NCBI GenBank assembly: GCA_018780025.1 | Contig: JADMKH010000235.1 | Coordinates: 1 to 10,623, forward strand | Source: Thiobacillus sp. | Lineage (GTDB): Bacteria; Pseudomonadota; Gammaproteobacteria; Burkholderiales; Thiobacillaceae | DNA length: 10,623 nt | Reading direction: 5' to 3' | Part shown: piece after piece, positions 1 to 5,158 of the stretch | Numbering within the stretch: position 1 is the first letter of the stretch | Layout: the number at the start of each line of letters is the position of its first letter | Notes under the pieces: generated by a model | The model's input: the letters and a program-made list of their open reading frames with translations, nothing else | Database searches by the model: none | Told to the model about the DNA's origin: nothing | Translations under genes and position numbers: made by a program

Positions 1-391
1 TGTCCACCGTCAGCACGCCGTCCACGCCGGCCGCCTTCGCCGCCTGGGCAAAGGTCTCGTAGCCCATGTGCTCGACCGGATTGGCATAGCCCATCAGCAC
101 TACCGGCGTCGTTGTGTTGCTCTTGCGGAATTCTGCCGTCATCGCCAGCACATCCTTGAGCCCGGTTTTGTTCGCCAGTGCGCGTTCCGATGCACGCTGG
201 ATCACCGGCCCATCGGCCATCGGGTCGGAAAACGGCACGCCCAGTTCAATGATGTCCGTCCCTGCTTCCACCAATGCATGCATCAGCGGCACGGTCAGAC
301 CCTTGCCGGGATCGCCGGCAGTGATGAAGGTAATCAGGGCTTTCTTGTTGTGCGCCTTGAGCGCGATAAAAGTCTGGCCGATGCGGCTCAT
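1..391 (-). CDS. trpA: Tryptophan synthase alpha chain, N-terminal part (cut by window edge)
   Basis: TrpA cleaves indole-3-glycerol phosphate to indole and glyceraldehyde-3-phosphate; the indole passes through a tunnel to TrpB in the cytoplasmic alpha2-beta2 complex. The frame read from ATG at 391–389 stays open to the window edge and gives 130 residues beginning MSRIGQTFIALK. The motif ELGVPFSDPMADGP places the two catalytic acids at Glu49 and Asp60, exactly the classical numbering. ALITFITAGDP (18–28) and VLMGYANPV are also typical of the family. About half of the usual ~265–270 residues are missing beyond base 1. The start lies 18 bases after the mrr stop codon, with only a weak Shine-Dalgarno-like GAGA upstream. 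The gene normally follows trpB directly; here about 1.4 kb of accessory DNA separates them, so any direct trpB–trpA translational coupling has been lost. Confidence 0.97.
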   Translation of the reverse strand, partial: MSRIGQTFIALKAHNKKALITFITAGDPGKGLTVPLMHALVEAGTDIIELGVPFSDPMADGPVIQRASERALANKTGLKDVLAMTAEFRKSNTTTPVVLMGYANPVEHMGYETFAQAAKAAGVDGVLTVD

Positions 392-409
392 GCTGTTCTC
401 AATCTAAAA

Positions 410-1318
410 TCAGTCTTCTTCAAAATAATCCGTGTCCAGCCGCTTCACCGTATAAACTTCCTTGGTGGAAACGCCCAGATCGTGGTCCATCATCAGTTCC
501 GCCAGCATCGGGCCATCGATCAGGACGACCCGGTGATTCACTTGCGCCGCATAGTCGGCCGCGCCTTTGGAGAAACCCGAGCTGGTAATGAACACGCCTT
601 TGTTTGCCTTGTTTCCTGCCAGTGCGCCGACAAATTTCTGAATCTCGGGACGGCCCACATCCGCCTCCCAGCGCTTGGCCTGGATGTAGATCACGTCCAG
701 CCCCAGCCGGTCTTCATTGATGATGCCGTCGATACCGCCATCACCGCTTTTTCCAACCACGCGCCCCGCATCTTCCTGCGTGCCGCCATAGCCCATTTTC
801 AGCAGCAGCTCGACGACCAGTTCCTCGAAGCGTGATGGGCTGACCGTCTTGATACGTTCCAGAAGTTCGGTCGCCAACGCTTTCCGCAACTGCTTGTAAC
901 CGCCATCGATGAGTTCGTCCGGCGTCTCCAGAAGCGGCGAAACCGGCTCGACCAGCCTGGGTTTGTCGCTTTGTCCACCGGACAGGAAAGCCACATATTC
1001 TGGAAACCGTTTCAGATACTTGATATTCAATGGTTGCGGGTTCTCGCCAAGAACTTCGAGTCCGCGCGCAGTAATTCTATAAATCCCCCGCTGCGCAATC
1101 TCGATCAGGCCAGCCTGTTTGAGATGGCCTTTTGCCCAAGCCACACGATTATCGAACACACCCTGTCTGCCGCTGGGGAGTTTGGTGGCCAACTCGATCT
1201 CATTAAGGCCAAACTGCTCGGCCAAAATATGTCGCAGTGCTTGATTGGTGTGCTCATTCCCGTCTGCGCACGCGCTGAGCAATGGCATCATCAGGCTTTG
1301 AAAATCAGGGATAGGCAT
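410..1318 (-). CDS. mrr: Mrr-type type IV restriction endonuclease
   Basis: Mrr proteins cut foreign modified DNA; E. coli Mrr is toxic in the presence of certain foreign methyltransferases and is activated by high pressure. The 302-residue product is almost the length of E. coli Mrr (304). Residues ~1–95 form the winged-helix Mrr_N region (a helical PxFQSLMMPLL start, then NRVAWAKGHLKQAGLIE at 57–73 and GIYRITARG at 78–86). Residues ~160–275 form the Mrr_cat nuclease domain of the PD-(D/E)xK fold. Visible active-site parts are Glu165/166 in SPSRFEELVVELL, Asp197 in SGDGGIDG, and Gln213-x-Lys215 in YIQAKRW. GVFITSSGFS (241–250) and the C-terminal RLDTDYFE also match the remembered E. coli sequence. 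No stop or frameshift is seen, so it should be active. The ATG overlaps the stop of the trpB tail remnant (TAATG); its upstream Shine-Dalgarno is weak (GGGA). Confidence 0.93.
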   Translation of the reverse strand: MPIPDFQSLMMPLLSACADGNEHTNQALRHILAEQFGLNEIELATKLPSGRQGVFDNRVAWAKGHLKQAGLIEIAQRGIYRITARGLEVLGENPQPLNIKYLKRFPEYVAFLSGGQSDKPRLVEPVSPLLETPDELIDGGYKQLRKALATELLERIKTVSPSRFEELVVELLLKMGYGGTQEDAGRVVGKSGDGGIDGIINEDRLGLDVIYIQAKRWEADVGRPEIQKFVGALAGNKANKGVFITSSGFSKGAADYAAQVNHRVVLIDGPMLAELMMDHDLGVSTKEVYTVKRLDTDYFEED

Positions 1319-1362
1319 TACAACGATATTCCCGACAGCTTCGCCACGGTGTTGAGGTTCTT
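1318..1362 (-). pseudogene. Remnant of a second trpB 3' end
   Basis: Read on the minus strand, the gap between hicB and mrr encodes KNLNTVAKLSGISL followed by TAA. The true trpB ends KDINTVAKVAGITL and TAA. Nine of 14 residues match and the other five include conservative swaps (I/L, V/L, A/S, T/S). By hand count 35 of 45 bases match, including an unbroken 14-base block AACACCGTGGCGAA (1340–1353 here, 1853–1866 in trpB; offset 513 bases). Its AAG codon starts inside the hicB TAA stop, so the homology begins right at the end of hicB. Its own TAA overlaps the mrr ATG. It has no start codon and is too short to be a gene. The pattern of substitutions looks like an orthologous tail that had been under selection, not random decay. 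Confidence 0.85.
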
Positions 1363-1570
1363 ATGCATACATCAGCCGCCCGCGCGGTTCGGGAATCGGG
1401 TCGCCAAATTCGCGCGCGGTATCGAGCCACAGACGCATCGCCTCCTTGATATTGGCTAACGCGGCTTCCTGCGTGTCGCCATGCGCCAGACATCCCGGCA
1501 ACTCGGGCACCTCGGCAATAAAAGCCGCGTCCTCGTTGCTCCAGTACATGATGATTTCATAGCGATCCAT
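1361..1570 (-). CDS. hicB: HicB-family antitoxin
   Basis: HicB binds and neutralises the mRNA-cleaving toxin HicA, made from the gene just upstream. The 69-residue product starts MDRYEIIMYWSNEDAAFIAE and carries the typical HicB partial RNase-H-like fold signature VPELPGCLAHGDTQEAAL (21–38), followed by the helix IKEAMRLWLDTARE and a proline-rich end (DPIPEPRG). It is the short HicB form: no C-terminal ribbon-helix-helix or helix-turn-helix domain is present, so DNA-binding autoregulation through this protein is doubtful. The start is supported by a strong Shine-Dalgarno (GAGGAG) built from the last two Glu codons of hicA, six bases before ATG. This favours antitoxin translation over toxin. 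Three bases separate it from the hicA stop. Confidence 0.92.
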   Translation of the reverse strand: MDRYEIIMYWSNEDAAFIAEVPELPGCLAHGDTQEAALANIKEAMRLWLDTAREFGDPIPEPRGRLMYA

Positions 1571-1573
1571 TTT

Positions 1574-1828
1574 TTACTCCTCGCTGCCCAGCCGGTATTT
1601 CTGGATAACTTCCCGAACCTGTTTGACTTGATATGGCGTGGCCTTTGCGCCTTGCCGCTGTATGTTTATTTTCTCAGCGATACCAGCCTTCCGGAACATA
1701 TGGTGACTGCCACGGATACGCATCTCAAACCCCAAATGCTCCAGTAAATGCTGCAAGTCATCGAATGCGATGTTCGCGTCAGACAAGCCGTGCAATATCT
1801 GAAAAACAAGCTTGTCGTATTTCCCCAT
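1574..1828 (-). CDS. hicA: HicA-family mRNA interferase toxin
   Basis: HicA toxins are small double-stranded-RNA-binding-domain-like ribonucleases that stop translation by cleaving mRNA. The 84-residue product shows the family pattern: a helix with FDDLQHLLEHLGFEMR (22–37), the conserved RGSHHMFRK (39–47) containing the catalytic histidine (His42 or His43), a strand EKINIQRQG, and the C-terminal helix TPYQVKQVREVIQKY (64–78). It is slightly longer than the minimal ~60–80 residue members because of its N-terminal extension MGKYDKLVFQILHGLSDANI, an arrangement also common among chromosomal HicA. The ATG lies two bases after the trpB stop with little Shine-Dalgarno, so its translation may depend on ribosomes finishing trpB. 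The catalytic residue and reading frame are intact. Confidence 0.92.
   Translation of the reverse strand: MGKYDKLVFQILHGLSDANIAFDDLQHLLEHLGFEMRIRGSHHMFRKAGIAEKINIQRQGAKATPYQVKQVREVIQKYRLGSEE
1577..1582 (-). promoter_or_regulatory. Strong ribosome binding site of hicB inside the end of hicA
   Basis: The minus strand reads GAGGAG six bases before the hicB ATG. It coincides with the two final Glu codons of hicA. The hicA and mrr starts have only weak purine stretches, so among the inserted genes the antitoxin has the best initiation signal. Confidence 0.7.
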
Positions 1829-1830
1829 GC

Positions 1831-3030
1831 TTACAGCGTGATGCCCGCCACTTTCGCCACGGTGTTAATGTCCTTGTCGCCCCGACCGGACAGGTTGACC
1901 AGGATGATCTGGTCTTTTTTCATTGTCGGCGCGAGCTTTTTGGCGTGAGCAACGGCATGGCTGGATTCCAGTGCCGGAATGATGCCTTCGAACCGGCACA
2001 GGTCGTGGAAAGCCGCCATGGCTTCGTCGTCGTTGATCGCCACATACTCGGCGCGACCCGCATCTTTTAAATAGCTATGCTCGGGACCGACGCCAGGATA
2101 ATCGAGGCCGGCGGAGACCGAGTGGGTTTCGATGACCTGGCCGTTTTCGTCCTGCATCAGATAGCTGCGGAAGCCGTGCAGCACGCCGGGGGTGCCGGCA
2201 GACAGCGGCGCGGCATGCTTGCCGCTGGCGATGCCTGAACCGCCGGCTTCGACGCCGATCAGCCGTACCGCTTCGAACGGAATGTAGGGATGGAAGATGC
2301 CGATAGCATTGGAACCGCCGCCCACGCAGGCAACCACGGCATCAGGCTGACGGCCCGCCAGTTCCGGCATCTGGGTGAGACATTCACGCCCGATGATGCA
2401 CTGGAAGTCACGCACCAGCATGGGATAGGGGTGCGGGCCGGCGGCCGTGCCCAGAATATAGAAAGTGGACTCGACGTTGGTCACCCAGTCACGCATCGCC
2501 TCGTTGAGTGCATCTTTCAATGTTTTGGAACCCGACGACACCGGCACCACGGTCGCACCGAGCAGCTTCATGCGAAAGACATTGGGTGCCTGGCGCATGA
2601 CATCTTCGGCGCCCATGTAAACCACGCACTCCATGCCGTAACGCGCAGCGACGGTAGCTGAAGCGACGCCGTGCTGGCCCGCACCGGTTTCGGCGATCAC
2701 ACGCTTCTTGCCCATGCGCCGCGCCAATAGTGCCTGGCCGATGGTGTTGTTGATCTTGTGCGCACCGGTGTGGTTGAGGTCTTCGCGCTTGAGGTAGATC
2801 TGCGCGCCGCCGTATTGCTCGCTCAAGCGTTTCGCGTGATAGACCGGGCTGGGCCGGCCCACATAATGTTTGAGCTCGTACTCGAACTCAGCCATGAAAG
2901 CCGGGTCGGTGCGTGCCCTGTCATATTCGACGCGCAGTTCTTCCAGCGCCGCCATCAGGGTTTCGGCGACAAAAATGCCGCCGTAGGGGCCGAAGTGGCC
3001 GCGGGAATCGGGAAGGTCAGTAAGTCTCAT
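1831..3030 (-). CDS. trpB: Tryptophan synthase beta chain
   Basis: TrpB condenses indole with L-serine to L-tryptophan using pyridoxal phosphate. The 399-residue product has normal length and all key motifs. LNHTGAHKINN places the PLP Schiff-base lysine at Lys92. AETGAGQHG gives the catalytic Glu114 (E. coli Lys87 and Glu109, the same offset of five). CVGGGSNAIGIF is the phosphate-binding loop. ESSHAVAHA and NLSGRGDKD lie near the C-terminus. The N-terminus (RGHFGPYGGIFVAETLMAALEEL) is typical. The gene follows trpF after a 110-base gap containing a large hairpin, and is followed after two bases by hicA. Its last ~15 codons have a second diverged copy 513 bases downstream, so the present tail may have been replaced during insertion of hicAB. 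Function appears intact. Confidence 0.98.
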   Translation of the reverse strand: MRLTDLPDSRGHFGPYGGIFVAETLMAALEELRVEYDRARTDPAFMAEFEYELKHYVGRPSPVYHAKRLSEQYGGAQIYLKREDLNHTGAHKINNTIGQALLARRMGKKRVIAETGAGQHGVASATVAARYGMECVVYMGAEDVMRQAPNVFRMKLLGATVVPVSSGSKTLKDALNEAMRDWVTNVESTFYILGTAAGPHPYPMLVRDFQCIIGRECLTQMPELAGRQPDAVVACVGGGSNAIGIFHPYIPFEAVRLIGVEAGGSGIASGKHAAPLSAGTPGVLHGFRSYLMQDENGQVIETHSVSAGLDYPGVGPEHSYLKDAGRAEYVAINDDEAMAAFHDLCRFEGIIPALESSHAVAHAKKLAPTMKKDQIILVNLSGRGDKDINTVAKVAGITL

Positions 3031-3069
3031 CGCTTGGCGAATATGCTCAAATTATTTCAGAAATTTTCG

Positions 3070-3141
3070 ACACAGAGGAATCAGAGGTAGCAGAGTAAAA
3101 ACGGATAACGCTTCTCTCTGCTACCTCTGATTCCTCTGTGT
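3070..3141. repeat. Long perfect hairpin, CAGAG-unit palindromic repeat, copy 1
   Basis: Arms at 3070–3095 and 3116–3141 are perfect inverted repeats of 26 bases around a 20-base loop. Each arm holds three CAGAG (or CTCTG) units spaced nine bases apart. The right arm ends in the trpF stop codon and the left arm ends 39 bases before the trpB start. In the minus-strand transcript no U-run follows the stem, so it does not look like a standard terminator; it could protect or pause RNA. The same family recurs at 9982–10048. Confidence 0.9.
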
Positions 3142-3767
3142 TAATGCTTTGCTCGAGAAGTCGCGCGTTGAATAAACGCTGCCACCCTGACCGCATCTTT
3201 GAGACCGGGCACCGCTTCCACCCCGCTGCTGACATCCACCGCCCAGGGGTGCACGCGCTGTACAGCCTCAACGACGTTCTCCGGCGTGAGTCCGCCCGAC
3301 AGGATGACCGGTTTGGGCAGATGCGGCGGGATCAGTCTCCAGTCGAAGCGTTCTCCGGTGCCGCCCGGCACGCCTTGCACATAAGCGTCGAGCAGCAAGC
3401 CGCGCGCAGTCTCAAAGTCAGCCGCGTATTTTAGCAAATCCGTGTCCCGATTGACGCGCACTGCCTTGATGTAGGGCCGACCGAAGCGCGCGCACTCAGC
3501 GGGCATCTCGTCGCCATGGAACTGCAGCAAATCCAGCGGTACTTCCCGTAACACGGACGCAATGAACGCCGGCTCGGCGTTCACGAACAAACCCACCGAC
3601 TGCACGAAGGGCGGCAGCGCACGCACCAGCGCCGCCGCCGCCGCGATCGTCACATGGCGCGGGCTGCGTTCGTAGAACACAAATCCCAGCGCATCCGCCC
3701 CGGCGTTGCAGGCGTCGTGAAGATCCTGCAAGCGGGTGATGCCGCAGATTTTTACGCGTACAGCCAT
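3141..3767 (-). CDS. trpF: Phosphoribosylanthranilate isomerase
   Basis: TrpF performs the Amadori rearrangement of phosphoribosylanthranilate to CdRP, step three of tryptophan synthesis, as a cytoplasmic TIM barrel. The 208-residue product begins MAVRVKICGIT, giving the general-base Cys8. LLLDAYVQGVPGGTGERFDW carries the general-acid Asp127. LSGGLTPENV (156–165) and VDVSSGVE (177–184) form the phosphate-binding loops. ALGFVFYERSPRH (26–38) is also typical. Length is normal. The start codon lies inside the end of truA (16-base overlap including the truA stop), indicating joint transcription and probably coupled translation. The stop codon touches the 26-base hairpin that separates it from trpB. 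Confidence 0.97.
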   Translation of the reverse strand: MAVRVKICGITRLQDLHDACNAGADALGFVFYERSPRHVTIAAAAALVRALPPFVQSVGLFVNAEPAFIASVLREVPLDLLQFHGDEMPAECARFGRPYIKAVRVNRDTDLLKYAADFETARGLLLDAYVQGVPGGTGERFDWRLIPPHLPKPVILSGGLTPENVVEAVQRVHPWAVDVSSGVEAVPGLKDAVRVAAFIQRATSRAKH

Positions 3768-4531
3768 CGTTCAGAGGTTTCCGGCAAGGCAAAGTGCGGA
3801 GGATACCGGATGTGCGTCAAATACAGGCCGGCGGGATCGAAGGTGGGGGCGGCAAGCGAGCGATCCCGGCTTTCCAGAACTGCCTGCGCCCATTCTGCTG
3901 ACTGGTTGCCTGCGCCGACCTGGATCAGACAGCCCATGAGATTGCGCACCATGTGATGCAAAAAGCCGTCGGCGAGAAAATCGCATAGCAGGTAATCACC
4001 GCGCCGTTCGATCTTGATCAGTCTCAGGTCCTTGGTCGGGGATTTGGCCTGGCATGCGGCTGCGCGAAAGGCTGAAAAATCATGCAGCCCGATTAACCGG
4101 GCTGCGGCGGCATTCATCGCAGCCGCGTCCAGCGGGCGGTGATACCAGCCAATCAACCCGTGATTGAGGCCGGGCCGCACGGCATGATTGAGCAACACAT
4201 AGCGATAGCCGCGTTGATTGGCAGAAAACCGCGCATGAAACGCAGTGTCGAGTTCACGCGCCCACAACACCGTCACCCCCGGAGGAAGGTGGCTGTTGAC
4301 GCCACGCACCCACGCTGTCAGCGGACGTTCAACCTCGGTATCAAAGTGCACCACCTGAAACGCCGCATGCACGCCAGTGTCGGTGCGTCCCGCTGCGATG
4401 ATGCGGATAGCGACGCCCGCGATGGCAGCCACTGCGGTTTCAAGCGCATCCTGCACGCCACACCCCTGCAATTGCGACTGCCAACCACAAAACCCCATCC
4501 CGCAATATTCCAGACCCAGCGCTATTCTCAT
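3752..4531 (-). CDS. truA: tRNA pseudouridine(38–40) synthase
   Basis: TruA converts uridines 38–40 of the anticodon arm of many tRNAs to pseudouridine. The 259-residue product has the family's standard length. The catalytic aspartate is Asp51 in AAGRTDTGVHA. Other typical features are the N-terminal strand RIALGLEYCGMGFCGWQSQ, the RGYRYVLLN segment in the middle, GLHDFSAFRAAACQAKSPTKDL, and FLADGFLHHMVRNLMGCLIQVG near the C-terminus. The gene lies between the EcfT-like gene (12-base gap) and trpF (16-base overlap). The fimV–truA–trpF order is a conserved betaproteobacterial context. The Shine-Dalgarno before the ATG is weak, consistent with reading from upstream translation. Confidence 0.97.
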   Translation of the reverse strand: MRIALGLEYCGMGFCGWQSQLQGCGVQDALETAVAAIAGVAIRIIAAGRTDTGVHAAFQVVHFDTEVERPLTAWVRGVNSHLPPGVTVLWARELDTAFHARFSANQRGYRYVLLNHAVRPGLNHGLIGWYHRPLDAAAMNAAAARLIGLHDFSAFRAAACQAKSPTKDLRLIKIERRGDYLLCDFLADGFLHHMVRNLMGCLIQVGAGNQSAEWAQAVLESRDRSLAAPTFDPAGLYLTHIRYPPHFALPETSERWLYA

Positions 4532-4543
4532 ATTCTTACGGCC

Positions 4544-5158
4544 TCAAACCAGCACAAACCACACTCCCAGCAAGCCCGCAAGTATGACGGCGCTGTCGCG
4601 GCCTCGCCAGCTTTCAGTGTGCAGGCTATAGGTGACGGGTTCTGCATCATCCGCTAATGGCGCACGCAGCGCATCCAGCCAGCGCACCGGTTTGGCGGCA
4701 TGTTCGACATAGTCCAGGGTCAGCCCCAGTCGAACCGCAAAGGCGCGACGGTCAAACCCCAGCCACGCCAACGGCCTCGCTAAAACATACAGGCCAAATA
4801 TCAAGCGGGGCCGTGAGATATAAGCCAGCAACACCGACAAGCCTGCCAGCAGAAGAACCAGGCGCCCCACACGCCACGCGCCTTGCTCCAGTCCTTCCAG
4901 GCTGGGACTGGCCCAACCCAGTGACGGCCACAGCAGTGCGCCTGGCATGCTGTAAGCGTAGGTGAGCAGCAACACGGCCATCAACCAGCGGGTGCGCCGC
5001 AGCAAGCGCCAGCCTTCAGAACGGACGGGGTAAAACAGAAAGGCCGTCGCAGTTGCAACGGCCAAAAAAGCAAATTGCGGCATGACAGCGCGTTCCACCG
5101 CAACTGCCCACCCGCACCACAGCAAGATGCGGGCGACCGGATGGGGGGACTTAGCCAA
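4544..5158 (-). CDS. Small integral membrane protein resembling EcfT/CbiQ transporter components
   Basis: The 204-residue product is strongly hydrophobic. Likely membrane helices are at roughly 10–24, 28–43, 58–70, 98–112 and 190–204, with a basic loop (RSEGWRLLRRTRW) between the second and third. The N-terminal HPVARILLW and the segment RPLAWLGFDRRAFAVRLGLTL recall T components of energy-coupling-factor transporters (CbiQ/EcfT), which link substrate-binding subunits to ATPases. The two Ala-Arg-Gly coupling motifs of classical EcfT are not clear, and no ATPase or S component lies nearby, so the substrate and even the transporter role are uncertain. The only start that keeps the first helix is TTG at 5158, inside the fimV end (8-base overlap including the fimV stop). 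An ATG at residue 26 would lose that helix. Confidence 0.6.
   Translation of the reverse strand: MAKSPHPVARILLWCGWAVAVERAVMPQFAFLAVATATAFLFYPVRSEGWRLLRRTRWLMAVLLLTYAYSMPGALLWPSLGWASPSLEGLEQGAWRVGRLVLLLAGLSVLLAYISRPRLIFGLYVLARPLAWLGFDRRAFAVRLGLTLDYVEHAAKPVRWLDALRAPLADDAEPVTYSLHTESWRGRDSAVILAGLLGVWFVLV

Larger units (their letters stand above)
392..1830 (-). other. Accessory insertion (hicA–hicB–trpB tail remnant–mrr) between trpB and trpA
   Basis: This segment separates two genes that are adjacent in most bacteria. It carries a toxin–antitoxin pair and a type IV restriction enzyme gene, both typical of mobile defence cargo. It has no transposase, integrase, tRNA or obvious terminal inverted repeat. 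The visible scar is a second, diverged copy of the trpB 3' end at 1318–1362. All three inserted genes are co-directional with trp and tightly packed: 2 bases between trpB and hicA, 3 between hicA and hicB, 42 between hicB and mrr, and 18 between mrr and trpA. They are therefore probably read from the trp transcript. By eye, hicA looks richer in A+T than trpB. That the segment was acquired horizontally is inference. Confidence 0.75.

Noticed and set aside
392..1830. Insertion sequence or integrase-driven island
   Set aside because: No transposase, integrase, terminal inverted repeats, target-site duplication of IS type, or tRNA was found. The only duplicated flank is the diverged trpB tail, which fits recombination better.
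3070..3141. Intrinsic terminator or trp attenuator before trpB
   Set aside because: No U-run follows the stem in the transcript direction, and there is no leader peptide with Trp codons. The stem is part of a dispersed repeat family present also between leuD and leuB.
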